Notes: generated by a model from the letters alone, not told the origin. A DNA stretch of 32,766 nucleotides from Lachnospiraceae bacterium (GCA_024680815.1 JAILBQ010000031.1:1-32766), one strand, 5' to 3'; positions 7,987 through 16,958 are shown, counted from the first letter of the stretch. Numbers and translations are program-made.

Positions 7987-8025
7987 GGGGAGCCTTCGTC
8001 CGGAGGTACCGGATGGAGGTTCCCC
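7987..8025 (+). terminator. Hairpin after the binding-protein gene (leaky terminator or mRNA stabiliser)
   Basis: A 17-bp stem (7987-8003 with 8009-8025) that is fully paired if three G-U pairs are allowed, with a 5-base loop. It is followed by TTATTTTAT. It lies between the binding-protein gene and the ATPase gene of one operon. The U-tract is modest, so partial termination or 3' protection of the binding-protein message is more likely than full stop. Confidence 0.75.
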
Positions 8026-8060
8026 TTATTTTATGGATATTCCGGAAAAGGTGAACTGAT

Positions 8061-9557
8061 ATGAGCGAATACATAGTTGAATTAAAAAACGCAGTCAAGC
8101 GCTTTCCGGGTGTTGTTGCTCTTAAGAATATGCATCTGAACGTAAAGCCCGGAGAAATACACGGGCTTATCGGGGAAAACGGAGCCGGTAAATCCACTCT
8201 TATTAAGGTGCTGACCGGAGTTTTCCAGCCGGATGAGGGCGAGATTTATGTGGAAGGCGTGCAGCAGCATTTCAAAAATCCGAATGAATCCGTAGCGGCG
8301 GGAATAGCCTGCGTATACCAGGAACTGAATATTGAAAAGCTGTTAAGCATAACTGACAATATTTTTATAAACAAGTGGATAAAGGGAAAGAACGGCCTTC
8401 TGGATTATAAGACCATGCATAAAAAGGCCAGGGAGGTCATGCTTTCTCTCGGACAGGATATAGATCCCACACGTCCCGCCGGAACCTTCGGCATGGGCGT
8501 GCAGCAGATGATTGAGATAGCCAAGGCTGTGCTCATCAACGCAAAGATGATAATAATGGACGAGCCCACCTCCTCTTTGGGAGAGAGGGAAGTGGAACAG
8601 CTTATGAAAACCTGCCGGGAACTCAGAGACCGGGGGATAGGCATCATGTTCGTGTCCCATAAGCTGGAGGAGCTTTTTGAGCTCTGCGACCGTGTTACGG
8701 TCATGCGGGACGGAGAATATATAGATACCAGGGATATAGGAGAATGGGACAACGATTCCCTTATCAAGGCAATGGTGGGACGTTCCCTTGAAAACCAGTT
8801 CCCCAAAGAATTCGGCGTAAGGTCGAAGGAGCCGATGCTTAAGGTTGAGCATCTTACCGAGGCCGGAGTTCTCAATGACGTATCCTTTGAGGCCTACGGC
8901 GGCGAGATACTCGGGTTTTCCGGCCTTGTCGGCGCAGGCCGCACCGAGACCATGAGAGCAATCTTCGGCGCTGACAAAATAGACGGCGGAAAGATCTACA
9001 TTAAAGGAAAAGAGGTTCAGATCAATTCTCCGAAGGATGCCATCAAACACGGCATTGCCTTCCTCACGGAAGACAGAAAAGGCCAGGGTCTGGTTCTCGG
9101 GGAGCCCATACGCACCAACGTTATCCTCGCAAACCTTAAAGGCTTTTCAAACGGGCTCTTCCTTGACCATAAAAAGATAAACGAAGCCGGAGAAAAAAAT
9201 ATAAAGGATCTGAATATCAAAGCTCCTTCCCTGAGTGAAAAAGTTCTGCAGCTCTCCGGCGGAAACCAGCAGAAGGTTGTTATAGGAAAATGGATTAATA
9301 CCGACGCTGACATTTTTATATTCGATGAATCCACCAGAGGCATCGACGTCGGCGCAAAGGTTGAGGTTTATCACATAATGAACCGTCTTGTAAAGGCGGG
9401 TAAATGCGTGATAATGGTTTCTTCCGAAATGCCCGAGATCCTGGGAATGAGCGACAGGGTCATCGTTATGCGGGGCGGAAGGATAACCGGTGAAATGGAC
9501 CGGAGCACCGACCGCTTCAACCAGGAAGATATTATGAAAGCAGCGTGGGAGGTTTAA
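8061..9557 (+). CDS. Sugar ABC transporter, double ATPase subunit
   Basis: Cytoplasmic ATPase of the RbsA/MglA type with two nucleotide-binding domains in 498 residues. Domain 1 has Walker A GENGAGKST (38-46) and Walker B IIMDEPTSSLG. Its signature region reads FGMGVQQMIEIAKA, departing from the more usual LSVxQQQ. Domain 2 has the degenerate phosphate loop GLVGAGRTE normal for this family, signature LSGGNQQKVVIGKW, and FDESTRGIDVGAK. The gene lies between the binding-protein and permease genes, 3 bases before the permease start. It powers import of the same sugar or inositol. It is read either from the upstream promoter through the 7987-8025 hairpin or from an unseen one. Confidence 0.94.
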   Translation: MSEYIVELKNAVKRFPGVVALKNMHLNVKPGEIHGLIGENGAGKSTLIKVLTGVFQPDEGEIYVEGVQQHFKNPNESVAAGIACVYQELNIEKLLSITDNIFINKWIKGKNGLLDYKTMHKKAREVMLSLGQDIDPTRPAGTFGMGVQQMIEIAKAVLINAKMIIMDEPTSSLGEREVEQLMKTCRELRDRGIGIMFVSHKLEELFELCDRVTVMRDGEYIDTRDIGEWDNDSLIKAMVGRSLENQFPKEFGVRSKEPMLKVEHLTEAGVLNDVSFEAYGGEILGFSGLVGAGRTETMRAIFGADKIDGGKIYIKGKEVQINSPKDAIKHGIAFLTEDRKGQGLVLGEPIRTNVILANLKGFSNGLFLDHKKINEAGEKNIKDLNIKAPSLSEKVLQLSGGNQQKVVIGKWINTDADIFIFDESTRGIDVGAKVEVYHIMNRLVKAGKCVIMVSSEMPEILGMSDRVIVMRGGRITGEMDRSTDRFNQEDIMKAAWEV

Positions 9558-9560
9558 AAA

Positions 9561-10544
9561 ATGAAAGCTATAAAAAACCGTCTGATGGACTATGCAGGTA
9601 CTTTCGGCGCACTGCTGATCCTGTGTATAATTCTTTCTTTCGCGTCCAAAAACTTTTTAAGGGTGGACAATATAATGTCCATTCTGAAGCAGACAAGCTT
9701 TAATGCCCTTGTTTCAACCGGTATGCTGCTCTGCCTTATAACCGCGGGAATAGAGCTGTCGGTGGGCGCAAATGCCACATTCTGCGCCTGTCTGGCCGGA
9801 GCTCTCGTAAAGGCGGGCTTCATCAATTCCCCTGTCCTTATGCTCATTGCCATCGTAGGCGGAGGCATAATCGGCTTTATTAACGGAACTCTGCTGACAA
9901 GGCTCCATCTTCCCCATCCCTTCGTATCCACCCTGGGTATGAAAAACGTTCTCTGGGGACTTGCCCTTATAGTCACCTCCTCCCAGATGATCTCCTTCTC
10001 CGGAGTGGACGGGGTCATGTGGCTGGGCTCAGCCACCATCGGCGGCTTTCCGGTAAGCTTTATAGTTGTAATAATCATCTACATCATTATGCATATCCTG
10101 CTGACCCAGACCGCACTGGGGCGCTCCATCTACTGCGCCGGAGGAAACATGGAAGCCACAAGGCTTTCCGGAATCAATTCCGCGAACGTGCTCACCTTCT
10201 GCTATACCGTTTCGGGAGTCATGGCTGCTCTGGCGGGAATCGTTTCCATAGGACGAAGCGGAATCTGCAACGGCGCCAACGCCGTCCAGCCGTATGACAC
10301 CGACGCCATCGCGGCCTGTATCATCGGCGGCGCCTCCTTCAGCGGAGGAAAGGGAACCATGCTCGGAACCATGTTCGGCGCCCTTATCATAGCCGTGCTC
10401 AGAAACGGCTTCACTCTTCTGTCCGTTTCCAGTGCCGTTCAGAATCTCGTGCTCGGCCTGGTTATTATAGGCGCAGTGCTCTTAGACGTCACCCGTGAAA
10501 GAATGGGCGCAAAGGCACGGCGGCTGGCTGCTGTAAAGAACTGA
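9561..10544 (+). CDS. Sugar ABC transporter permease
   Basis: Inner-membrane permease of the RbsC/branched-chain-like family, 327 residues, with about eight to ten hydrophobic segments. Family landmarks include GMLLCLITAGIELSVGA near residue 53, RLHLPHPFVSTLGM, GRSIYCAGGNMEATRLSGI (the loop that contacts the ATPase) and CIIGGASFSGGKGT. A single permease gene means a homodimeric channel, as in ribose-type importers. It starts 3 bases after the ATPase gene and is followed 24 bases later by mmsA, so transport and catabolism share one transcript. Inositol as substrate is inferred from context. Confidence 0.93.
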   Translation: MKAIKNRLMDYAGTFGALLILCIILSFASKNFLRVDNIMSILKQTSFNALVSTGMLLCLITAGIELSVGANATFCACLAGALVKAGFINSPVLMLIAIVGGGIIGFINGTLLTRLHLPHPFVSTLGMKNVLWGLALIVTSSQMISFSGVDGVMWLGSATIGGFPVSFIVVIIIYIIMHILLTQTALGRSIYCAGGNMEATRLSGINSANVLTFCYTVSGVMAALAGIVSIGRSGICNGANAVQPYDTDAIAACIIGGASFSGGKGTMLGTMFGALIIAVLRNGFTLLSVSSAVQNLVLGLVIIGAVLLDVTRERMGAKARRLAAVKN

Positions 10545-10568
10545 GTTAAAACAGAAAGGAGATAAAAA

Positions 10569-12083
10569 ATGTCAGTAAAAAGAATGAAATATTGTGTAAA
10601 CGGGGAATGGAAGGAGTCCAAAACCGACAAGTACATGCCGGTAACCGATTCCAGCACGGGCGAGCTTATAGCTGAGGTTCCCTGCTGTACCCCGGAAGAG
10701 GTTGAAGAGGCCATAGCCAGCGCCCATGAAGCTTTCAAATCCTGGTCCCTGGTGGCGCTGAGCAAGCGCACCCAGATGATGTTCAAATGGCGCGACATCC
10801 TCATTGAGCATATGGACGAGCTCACAAAGCTCTGCTCTCAGGAGCTGGGCAAAAACCTTAACGAAGCCAAGGGCGATATTCTTAAGGCCATAGAGCCTAC
10901 CGAGCTTGCCTGCTCCCTGCCCTATATCGTGCAGGGCTCCGCTTCCCTTCAGGTTACCACAGGCTTTGACTGCGCCACCTACCGTATGCCTCTCGGTGTT
11001 GTGGGCGGTATAGTTCCCTTCAACTTCCCGGCAATGATCCCCTGGGGCTGGATGGTTCCCCTTGCCATTGCTACCGGAAATACGGTGGTGCTTAAGGCAA
11101 ACAGCCAGACTCCCCTTACCTCGATGCGTATCCTGGAGCTCTTCTATGAAGAGGGCGGCTTCCCCAAGGGCGTGGTAAATCTTGTTACCTGCAGCAGGGT
11201 TGAGGCCGAGATAGTCATGACCGATCCCAGGGTCAAGGCCATCTGCTTCGTGGGAACCACCGATGTGGGAAAACATATCTATTCCGTTTCCGCGGCGCAC
11301 GGCAAGCGGGTTCAGGCACAGTGCGAGGCGAAAAACCATGCCCTCCTTCTTGAGGACGCCGATCTGGAAAGCGCGACCAACGCCATCATCAACTCCACCT
11401 ACGGCTGCGCAGGTATGCGCTGCATGGCTCTTCCCGTAGTGGTTGTTCAGGAAAGCATCGCCGATAAGTTTGTGAAGCTCCTTAAGGAAAAGGCCGAAAA
11501 GCTGGTTGTAGGCTGCTCCTATGACCCGAAAACCAACCTGGGCCCCGTTGTTTCCGCAAAGCATAAGGAAAGCATTGAGAGATGGATTCAGAAGGGCGTG
11601 GACGAAGGCGCGGAGCTCATTCTCGACGGACGCGGCTATAAGGTACCCGGCTTTGAAAACGGCTTCTTCGTGGGTCCCACAATCTTCGATAAGGTTAAAC
11701 CCGGCATGTCCGTGGGCGACAGGGAAATCTTCGGGCCTGTAACAAGCGTAAAGCGTGTTAAGGACTTTGATGAAGGCCTTGCGGTGATGAACGCGAATCC
11801 TTACGCCAACGGCTCCGTAATCTTCACGCAGAACGGCTACTATGCCCGTCAGTTCGAGCTTCTTACCGACGGCGGAATGGTCGGAATCAATGTGGGTATT
11901 CCCGTTCCCTCGGCATATTTCCCGTTCTCCGGAAACAAAGACTCCTTCTTCGGCGATCAGCATGTGCTGGGACTTGACGGTGTGCGCTTCTTCACAAGGG
12001 CCAAGACCGTTTCGAAGCACTGGTATGATGAGCACTCTTCAGGAAAGAAAGTCGATACCTGGGAAGGTACCGTGGACAGGTAA
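10569..12083 (+). CDS. mmsA: Methylmalonate/malonate-semialdehyde dehydrogenase (acylating), MmsA/IolA
   Basis: CoA-acylating aldehyde dehydrogenase, 504 residues, which converts malonate semialdehyde to acetyl-CoA (or methylmalonate semialdehyde to propionyl-CoA) with NAD and CO2 release. It catalyses the last step of the inositol pathway. Features: FNFPAMIPWGW in the cofactor-binding domain, FVGTTDVGKHIY, QCEAKNHALLLEDAD, and the catalytic cysteine Cys285 in GMRCMA. The C-terminal PFSGNKDSFFGDQH is typical of MmsA. The gene has an AAAGGAG site and ends the rightward importer operon before a terminator. Linkage to iol genes supports the IolA role rather than valine catabolism. A long opposite-strand reading frame here is a codon-bias shadow. 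Confidence 0.95.
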   Translation: MSVKRMKYCVNGEWKESKTDKYMPVTDSSTGELIAEVPCCTPEEVEEAIASAHEAFKSWSLVALSKRTQMMFKWRDILIEHMDELTKLCSQELGKNLNEAKGDILKAIEPTELACSLPYIVQGSASLQVTTGFDCATYRMPLGVVGGIVPFNFPAMIPWGWMVPLAIATGNTVVLKANSQTPLTSMRILELFYEEGGFPKGVVNLVTCSRVEAEIVMTDPRVKAICFVGTTDVGKHIYSVSAAHGKRVQAQCEAKNHALLLEDADLESATNAIINSTYGCAGMRCMALPVVVVQESIADKFVKLLKEKAEKLVVGCSYDPKTNLGPVVSAKHKESIERWIQKGVDEGAELILDGRGYKVPGFENGFFVGPTIFDKVKPGMSVGDREIFGPVTSVKRVKDFDEGLAVMNANPYANGSVIFTQNGYYARQFELLTDGGMVGINVGIPVPSAYFPFSGNKDSFFGDQHVLGLDGVRFFTRAKTVSKHWYDEHSSGKKVDTWEGTVDR

Positions 12084-12113
12084 GTTTTTCGGTATGCCAT
12101 TACCTTTAAATAT

Positions 12114-12149
12114 GAAAGCCGGCTCGTGCTTGCATACGGGCCGGCTTTC
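12114..12149 (+). terminator. Intrinsic terminator after mmsA
   Basis: A 14-bp GC-rich stem (12114-12127 with 12136-12149, one G-U pair) with an 8-base loop, followed by GTGTACTTTATT. The U-tract is imperfect, but the stem is long and sits 30 bases after the mmsA stop, ending the importer operon. Confidence 0.8.
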
Positions 12150-12186
12150 GTGTACTTTATTGTAAACAGGGAAAGAGAGCGGTCAA

Positions 12187-13080
12187 ATGAGGAGAAAAAA
12201 GTTCCGGGAAAGTGCGCTTTATCTTCTTCTGCTGGTGCCGGTGCTGGCACTTTCGCTTTCCGGCTGCGGCGGGGATAAAAAAGGCGCCGCAGCCAAAGGG
12301 GGGACAAAAAAGGCAGAAGAAGCCGAAGCGATTATCATAGAGGAGGAGCCCCCTGCCCCGAAGCAGAGGGAGCCCGGTGCCGAAACGCCGGAAACGCAGA
12401 CTGAAGCGCAGACTCCGGAGCCGGAGGAAACAACCGGGGAAAATCTTACGAATGAGGAAGAAAACACCATGACCGACAATGCTTTTTACATAACAGAAAT
12501 AGACGACGCTCTGATGTCCAGAATGCAGGGAAAATCCTTTAAGGACAACTGCACCCTGCCGCGGGAGGAGCTTCGCTGCCTGCATGTGCTCCATAAAGAT
12601 CTGAACGGCGAAGAGCACGAGGGAGAAATGGTTGTGAACCGCCACATCGCTGAAGCCGTGCTGGAAATCCTGAAGGAGCTTTATGAAAAAGACTATCCGA
12701 TTGAAAAAATCCGCCTGGTGGATGAATATGACGCGGACGACGAACGCTCCATGGCCGACAACAATTCCTCCTCCTTTAATTTCCGGCTGATCTCCCATTC
12801 CTCCAAAATATCTAAACACGGCTACGCTCTTGCGGTGGATATCAATCCCCTTTATAATCCCTATATAAAGACAGTGGACGGAAAGCTTCATATTGAGCCC
12901 GCAAACTCCGGGCCTTACACAGACCGGACTGCCGATTTCGATTATAAAATCGAAAAGGGCGATCTTTGCTACAGTCTCTTTATCAGTCACGGCTTCGAAT
13001 GGGGCGGCGAATGGAAAAGCAGCAAGGATTACCAGCATTTTGAAATACCTGACAGCAAAGTAAAAGAATGGTATCCGTAA
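12187..13080 (+). CDS. M15-type peptidase lipoprotein (D-Ala-D-Ala carboxypeptidase-like)
   Basis: Predicted cell-surface peptidase of the VanY/M15 family acting on peptidoglycan peptides, 297 residues. The signal peptide ends at the lipobox LSGC, Cys27. Residues about 30-95 are a charged Glu/Pro/Ala-rich linker. The catalytic domain occupies about 105-297, with the zinc pattern SKHGYALAVDINP (His211, Asp218) and DYQHFEI (His284). HGFEWGGEW just before is the usual family Trp/Gly segment. A Gly expected in the first motif (HxxG) is Ala here, which may be tolerated. It is followed 15 bases later by an unrecognised gene on the same strand, so the two are probably co-transcribed. No clear promoter was found. 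The exact peptide bond cut is unknown. Confidence 0.85.
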   Translation: MRRKKFRESALYLLLLVPVLALSLSGCGGDKKGAAAKGGTKKAEEAEAIIIEEEPPAPKQREPGAETPETQTEAQTPEPEETTGENLTNEEENTMTDNAFYITEIDDALMSRMQGKSFKDNCTLPREELRCLHVLHKDLNGEEHEGEMVVNRHIAEAVLEILKELYEKDYPIEKIRLVDEYDADDERSMADNNSSSFNFRLISHSSKISKHGYALAVDINPLYNPYIKTVDGKLHIEPANSGPYTDRTADFDYKIEKGDLCYSLFISHGFEWGGEWKSSKDYQHFEIPDSKVKEWYP

Positions 13081-13095
13081 ACGGGAGGAAAAATC

Positions 13096-14406
13096 ATGAG
13101 CGGACAGAATCTACAGCTTGGAGATCTTGAGAAAAAACAGGAATCCCTTAACAAATCCGGCGGAATCAATTCCCAAAAGGCCGTTTTCAATACAAAAAAA
13201 GATGAAGAAAAGAGCGATACAAACGTCTCCCCCTACATGAACCGTGTGGAGGAGCTGGCAAATTACGGAACGGTTTCGGGAAACAACCGCGCTCTGATTC
13301 AGAACAGCGTGGATCTGGGCCGCAGGCAGCAGCACGTATCTCCCGGAACCCGGGAGGCGGATTCAGTACGGACCGATGAGGGACAGGGCGCTTTAAGGGC
13401 CAGACCGGATCTTAAGGTTTTTACCGATAAGGTCATGGAGCGCGGCAACTTTACCCAGGAGGCAACCGAAGCCAGCAAGCATTTCCTGAGACAGCTTACG
13501 GAATGGGCCGGCGGCTTTGACTCAAACGACGCTTCCTTCTATAAATCCATGGGCATAGAAGGGATTATGGACTGTATCTACGTGGACGGAATGAGTCTTA
13601 AAAACTTCGTGAAGGAACAGTATTTTTATAAGAGCACGAACGACCACGCCGAGGAGGTTATAATGCTTCGAAATTACGTGGCTCTGATCGCGGCTCGCGG
13701 CGAGCACGTCATAACCCTGGCGCGTCCGCGTATCAGGGGAAACGAGGCGGAGGTTCAGTTTAAAAACCTGGAGATGGATATGACAAGCGTCGGGGCGGAG
13801 GAGGCATCCAGGGTCAAATCTCTCAAGGAACGGGGCAATCAGGTCAGAAGCACCCTTAAAAAACGTATGGAGGCCGATCTTGTCGAGCAGACCGGCATGG
13901 CACTGCGCAAGGCCAGAGGTTACGACATGGACGGCTTCAACCGTATAGAAGGAGCGAAAAAAGGCCTTCAGGACGCGGGTGAGACTCCCGGGAAAGACAC
14001 AGACGAATACAGAACCTTTAACAAATACTTTGAGAAGTACAACGGCGGTCTTCAGAGATTGGGTTTAAAGCCTGGAAGAGACGATATTGACCGTCCCGTG
14101 GCCGAGGAGCTTAAGAAACGCTGCGAAAAAGCTCTTGAGGCGGCAAACGCCTTCCTGTCCTCGGATATTCAGGATGAGGGGACAAAAAAGGCAGTGGAAG
14201 CGGCAAAAAAAGAACTGGAAACAGACGTTAAGCTTTTAACCGACGCCATAGAGACAAAGCTTATCGAGGAAGGCGCCAGAATGGCCCTGAATGATCTCCT
14301 GGACAGCACGGCAGCCGGGCCGGGAGACGGCAACGACAGGGGCCGTGACAACGCCGGAAACGATGAGGGAGACGGAAACGACGACGGCTACGGGGACGAA
14401 ACCTGA
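13096..14406 (+). CDS. Unrecognised 436-residue hydrophilic protein with acidic Gly/Asp-rich tail
   Basis: I do not recognise this protein. It has no signal peptide or membrane segment. Residues about 1-95 are polar and probably disordered. About 100-215 looks globular (EWAGGFDSNDASFYKSMG, MLRNYVALIAARGEHVI). About 235-400 is rich in charged helices, likely coiled coil. The last about 30 residues are a low-complexity tail of Asp, Gly and Asn. Start and ribosome site (GGGAGG, 6 bases before ATG) are convincing. It lies 15 bases after the M15 peptidase gene, suggesting a shared task, perhaps at the cell envelope, but no export signal is visible. Its stop is 4 bases from the stop of the convergent phosphatase gene. 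Confidence 0.75.
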   Translation: MSGQNLQLGDLEKKQESLNKSGGINSQKAVFNTKKDEEKSDTNVSPYMNRVEELANYGTVSGNNRALIQNSVDLGRRQQHVSPGTREADSVRTDEGQGALRARPDLKVFTDKVMERGNFTQEATEASKHFLRQLTEWAGGFDSNDASFYKSMGIEGIMDCIYVDGMSLKNFVKEQYFYKSTNDHAEEVIMLRNYVALIAARGEHVITLARPRIRGNEAEVQFKNLEMDMTSVGAEEASRVKSLKERGNQVRSTLKKRMEADLVEQTGMALRKARGYDMDGFNRIEGAKKGLQDAGETPGKDTDEYRTFNKYFEKYNGGLQRLGLKPGRDDIDRPVAEELKKRCEKALEAANAFLSSDIQDEGTKKAVEAAKKELETDVKLLTDAIETKLIEEGARMALNDLLDSTAAGPGDGNDRGRDNAGNDEGDGNDDGYGDET

Positions 14407-14410
14407 GGCT

Positions 14411-16024
14411 CTAGCGGAAGTATTTGAAGCCCAGCATTGTTATATCGTCAAACTGCTCCGCATCTCCGACAAAATCGTCTATATCAGCGCGTACCGCGGG
14501 AAGCAGCTCTGACATCGGCTTTTCCTTATTTTTATTCAGAACCTCCAGAAGCCGGTCGGTGCCGTAAAGCTCCGCGGCTTTGTTGGTGGCCTCCGGTGCG
14601 CCGTCAGTATAAACAAAGAGGCAGTCTCCGGGGTTCAGGGTAAATTCATGCTCCTTAAACCGGACTCCCTCCATCGTCGCAACAGCCGGGGAATGGCGGT
14701 ATTTAACAAGCTCGAATTCCCCGCCCGCACGCATAAGCACAGGGTGCTCGTGTCCCGCGTTGGCGGCCATTCCCCTGCCGGTAGAAAGCTCCAGAACCGC
14801 CAGCCAGACGGTAACGAACATTTCTTCCCTGTTGTTGGCACAGATCGCCTCATTGGCAGCTGAAAGGATTTCCGCCGGGCTTTTCCCCATTTTGGCATTA
14901 TTTTTCAGGATAATCTGGGAGCCCATCATAAACAGGGCGGCCGGCACGCCCTTCCCGGAAACGTCCGCCATGACCATGCACAGACGGTCCTCATCTATCA
15001 GGAAGAAATCGTAGAAATCCCCTCCCACCTCTTTTGCCGGATCCATCGAGGCGAAAATATCGAATTCTTTCCGGCCCGGAAACGCGGGAAAAATATTGGG
15101 CAGCATATCCGCCTGAATTCTGGTGGCGAGGGAAAGCTCCGTGCTTATCCGCTCCTTTTCCGCCGTTGTTACCTTTATATCCTCGACGTATTTCACAATC
15201 TGCTCTTCCATACGGTCGATGGAACCGGCCAAAACTCCGATCTCGTCCCTGTTTTTCACAGTATCCTTAAGCTTGTGCTCCGTCAGCACCTCATCCGCCG
15301 TAAAGCGGGCGGCCTCCTCGGTTATAAGCTTAAGGGGCTTCAGCAGAACCTTTCTCAAATAGATATTCTGCACAATGATTGTTATAACGGCAAGAGCAAT
15401 AAGCACCTGAATAACCAGAATCACAAATGTGTTTCTTACGGTTGTCATATCCTCCATCTGGCGCTGGACGCAGAGAATCGCCGTTGTCTCTCCGTCCGCT
15501 CCCTTAAGGGGAATCATGCCGGTTATATGCGCGTCCGTTTCGATATAGCCCTTATCCCGGATCACCACCTCTTCGTTTGAATTCCCCTCATATAATGCCC
15601 TGTATTTTGCCTTGTATTCATCGTTGGTGGTATCCCGGACATAACCGAAATCATACCTCGTATAGTGGCTTTTGCTGTTTATTGTGGAAAAAAGAAAGGT
15701 GATATGCGCATAGTCAGTGAGATCCGGGCGGATTACATAGATAAATGTGGCGCCGGAGGCATCGCAAACCTCCGACAGCCGTTCCAGCGTGGAAAGATAT
15801 TCCTCCGAGGTGCCGCCGCTCTCCGCGTAGGCGTCCATCCTGCCGGGGTCGATGTCCAGCGCCGCGGTCCGGGCAATCTGTATGGCTCCGCTTTCATAGA
15901 GCTTCAGCATCCCCTTTGTGAAGCTTTGAAAACCGATGATACACACAGCCAGGGAGAAGAACACCAGCGGAAGCATAACACCCAATATGCTTTTAAAAAC
16001 TGCACTTTCTCTGATTTTTTTCAT
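14411..16024 (-). CDS. Membrane-bound PP2C/RsbU-SpoIIE-type serine phosphatase with sensor domain
   Basis: A 537-residue signal protein. Two membrane helices (about 13-33 and 197-219) flank an extracytoplasmic sensor of about 160 residues. A HAMP linker (about 220-275) and a helical segment (LATRIQADMLPNIFP, 299-313, typical of RsbU-like proteins) lead to the PP2C domain. Metal-binding motifs are GGDFYD (334-339) and ADVSGKG (353-359); further acidic residues occur in FVYTDGAPEA and FDDITML. Such proteins dephosphorylate anti-anti-sigma factors or similar partners in response to an outside signal. The partner is not encoded here. It begins 7 bases after the SufB/D-type gene, with a weak ribosome site, so it is the last gene of that operon. 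The biological link is unclear. Confidence 0.9.
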   Translation of the reverse strand: MKKIRESAVFKSILGVMLPLVFFSLAVCIIGFQSFTKGMLKLYESGAIQIARTAALDIDPGRMDAYAESGGTSEEYLSTLERLSEVCDASGATFIYVIRPDLTDYAHITFLFSTINSKSHYTRYDFGYVRDTTNDEYKAKYRALYEGNSNEEVVIRDKGYIETDAHITGMIPLKGADGETTAILCVQRQMEDMTTVRNTFVILVIQVLIALAVITIIVQNIYLRKVLLKPLKLITEEAARFTADEVLTEHKLKDTVKNRDEIGVLAGSIDRMEEQIVKYVEDIKVTTAEKERISTELSLATRIQADMLPNIFPAFPGRKEFDIFASMDPAKEVGGDFYDFFLIDEDRLCMVMADVSGKGVPAALFMMGSQIILKNNAKMGKSPAEILSAANEAICANNREEMFVTVWLAVLELSTGRGMAANAGHEHPVLMRAGGEFELVKYRHSPAVATMEGVRFKEHEFTLNPGDCLFVYTDGAPEATNKAAELYGTDRLLEVLNKNKEKPMSELLPAVRADIDDFVGDAEQFDDITMLGFKYFR

Positions 16025-16031
16025 ACCCGCA

Positions 16032-16958
16032 TCACTTGAGGAATCCGTTGATTATCTGCTCTTCCGCTTCCTGCTCCGTCAGTCCCAGGGTCATAAGCTT
16101 TATTATCTGGTCTCCCGCTATTTTCCCGATAGCGGCTTCGTGAACCAGGGCCGCGTCCACATCGTTGGCTTCAAGACCGGGCACTGCCAGAATTCTGCCT
16201 CTTTCCATGATTATGGAATCGCATTCGGTGTGCCCGGAGCAGGCGGCATTTCCCACGAGCTTTGCGTCAAACTTCTGGTAAGAGTTATCTCTTGCCACCG
16301 ATCTGGACACCACGTCCGCGCTCGCGCCCTCTCCGTTTAAATTCACAACATAGGTGCTCAGGGCGTTCTGACTTTCATGGGTCATAAGCCGCTCACGTAC
16401 CACAAGCTTTGCTCCGGCCTTAAGCTCCGCCTTTGTGGTGCGGTTCGTGTCGTCCACACCCTTAATCTGCACCATCTCCATTTCCGCGAAGCTGTTCTCC
16501 TCCATATATACTTCCGTCCCCGGGTTCAGGATCCGCTTTCCGCTTCCGTCCCCGGAGCCGTAGTGCTTTTCAACGTAGCGCACCCTCGCGCCCTTTCCGA
16601 CGTAAAAACGGTGAATCCCGTCATGCTCGGAATCCTTCGGCCCGCAATTGTCAATTCCGCAGCCTGCCACAATTGTGACATCCGCATCCTCGCCGATATA
16701 AAAATCGTTATATACCAGCTCTTTCAGGCCGCTTTTTGTCATAACCACAGGAATATGCACGCTTTCATTCTTCGTGCCGCTCTTAATCCTGATAACGAGC
16801 CCCGCTCCGTCCTCCCGGGGTATTATTTCTATATTCTCCGTGGAAGCCCTGCCGGCGGATTCGCCGTTGGAGCGGATATTGTACGCTCCCTCCGGCACCC
16901 TGTGGAGATCCGCCACTTCGCTTAAAAGCCGCTTTCCTATTTCGTCCAGCTTCAGCAT
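16032..16958 (-). CDS. sufB: SufB/SufD-family Fe-S cluster scaffold (short, minimal SUF type)
   Basis: Fe-S cluster assembly scaffold of the SufBD superfamily, 308 residues, much shorter than classical SufB (about 470) or SufD (about 420). The conserved C-terminus is present: GHTECDSIIM, then LEANDVDAALVHEAAIGKI and a final helix LGLTEQEAEEQIINGF. Cys and His in CSGHTEC and HEA are candidates for cluster binding. Only one SufB/D gene accompanies SufC, and no SufS, SufU or second SufB/D is nearby. This is the two-gene, SufC plus one SufBD, arrangement known from archaea and some clostridia. Its start overlaps the sufC end by 7 bases behind a GGGAGGTGA ribosome site, so the two are translationally coupled. 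Confidence 0.88.
   Translation of the reverse strand: MLKLDEIGKRLLSEVADLHRVPEGAYNIRSNGESAGRASTENIEIIPREDGAGLVIRIKSGTKNESVHIPVVMTKSGLKELVYNDFYIGEDADVTIVAGCGIDNCGPKDSEHDGIHRFYVGKGARVRYVEKHYGSGDGSGKRILNPGTEVYMEENSFAEMEMVQIKGVDDTNRTTKAELKAGAKLVVRERLMTHESQNALSTYVVNLNGEGASADVVSRSVARDNSYQKFDAKLVGNAACSGHTECDSIIMERGRILAVPGLEANDVDAALVHEAAIGKIAGDQIIKLMTLGLTEQEAEEQIINGFLK

Noticed and set aside
7929-8060. Possible riboswitch between binding-protein and ATPase genes
   Set aside because: Only one long hairpin with a short U-tract is visible and no known aptamer core; a leaky terminator or stabiliser is simpler.
8343-9050. A 235-codon minus-strand frame inside the sugar ATPase gene
   Set aside because: Fully inside an intact ABC ATPase with all motifs; no independent support.
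10572-12035. A 487-codon open frame on the minus strand opposite mmsA
   Set aside because: It lies wholly within the clearly recognisable dehydrogenase gene, has no recognisable family features and follows from codon bias in the coding strand.
12157-13038. A 293-codon open frame on the minus strand opposite the M15 peptidase gene
   Set aside because: The plus strand carries a lipobox, M15 motifs and a good fit to the operon; the antisense frame is hydrophobic by composition only.
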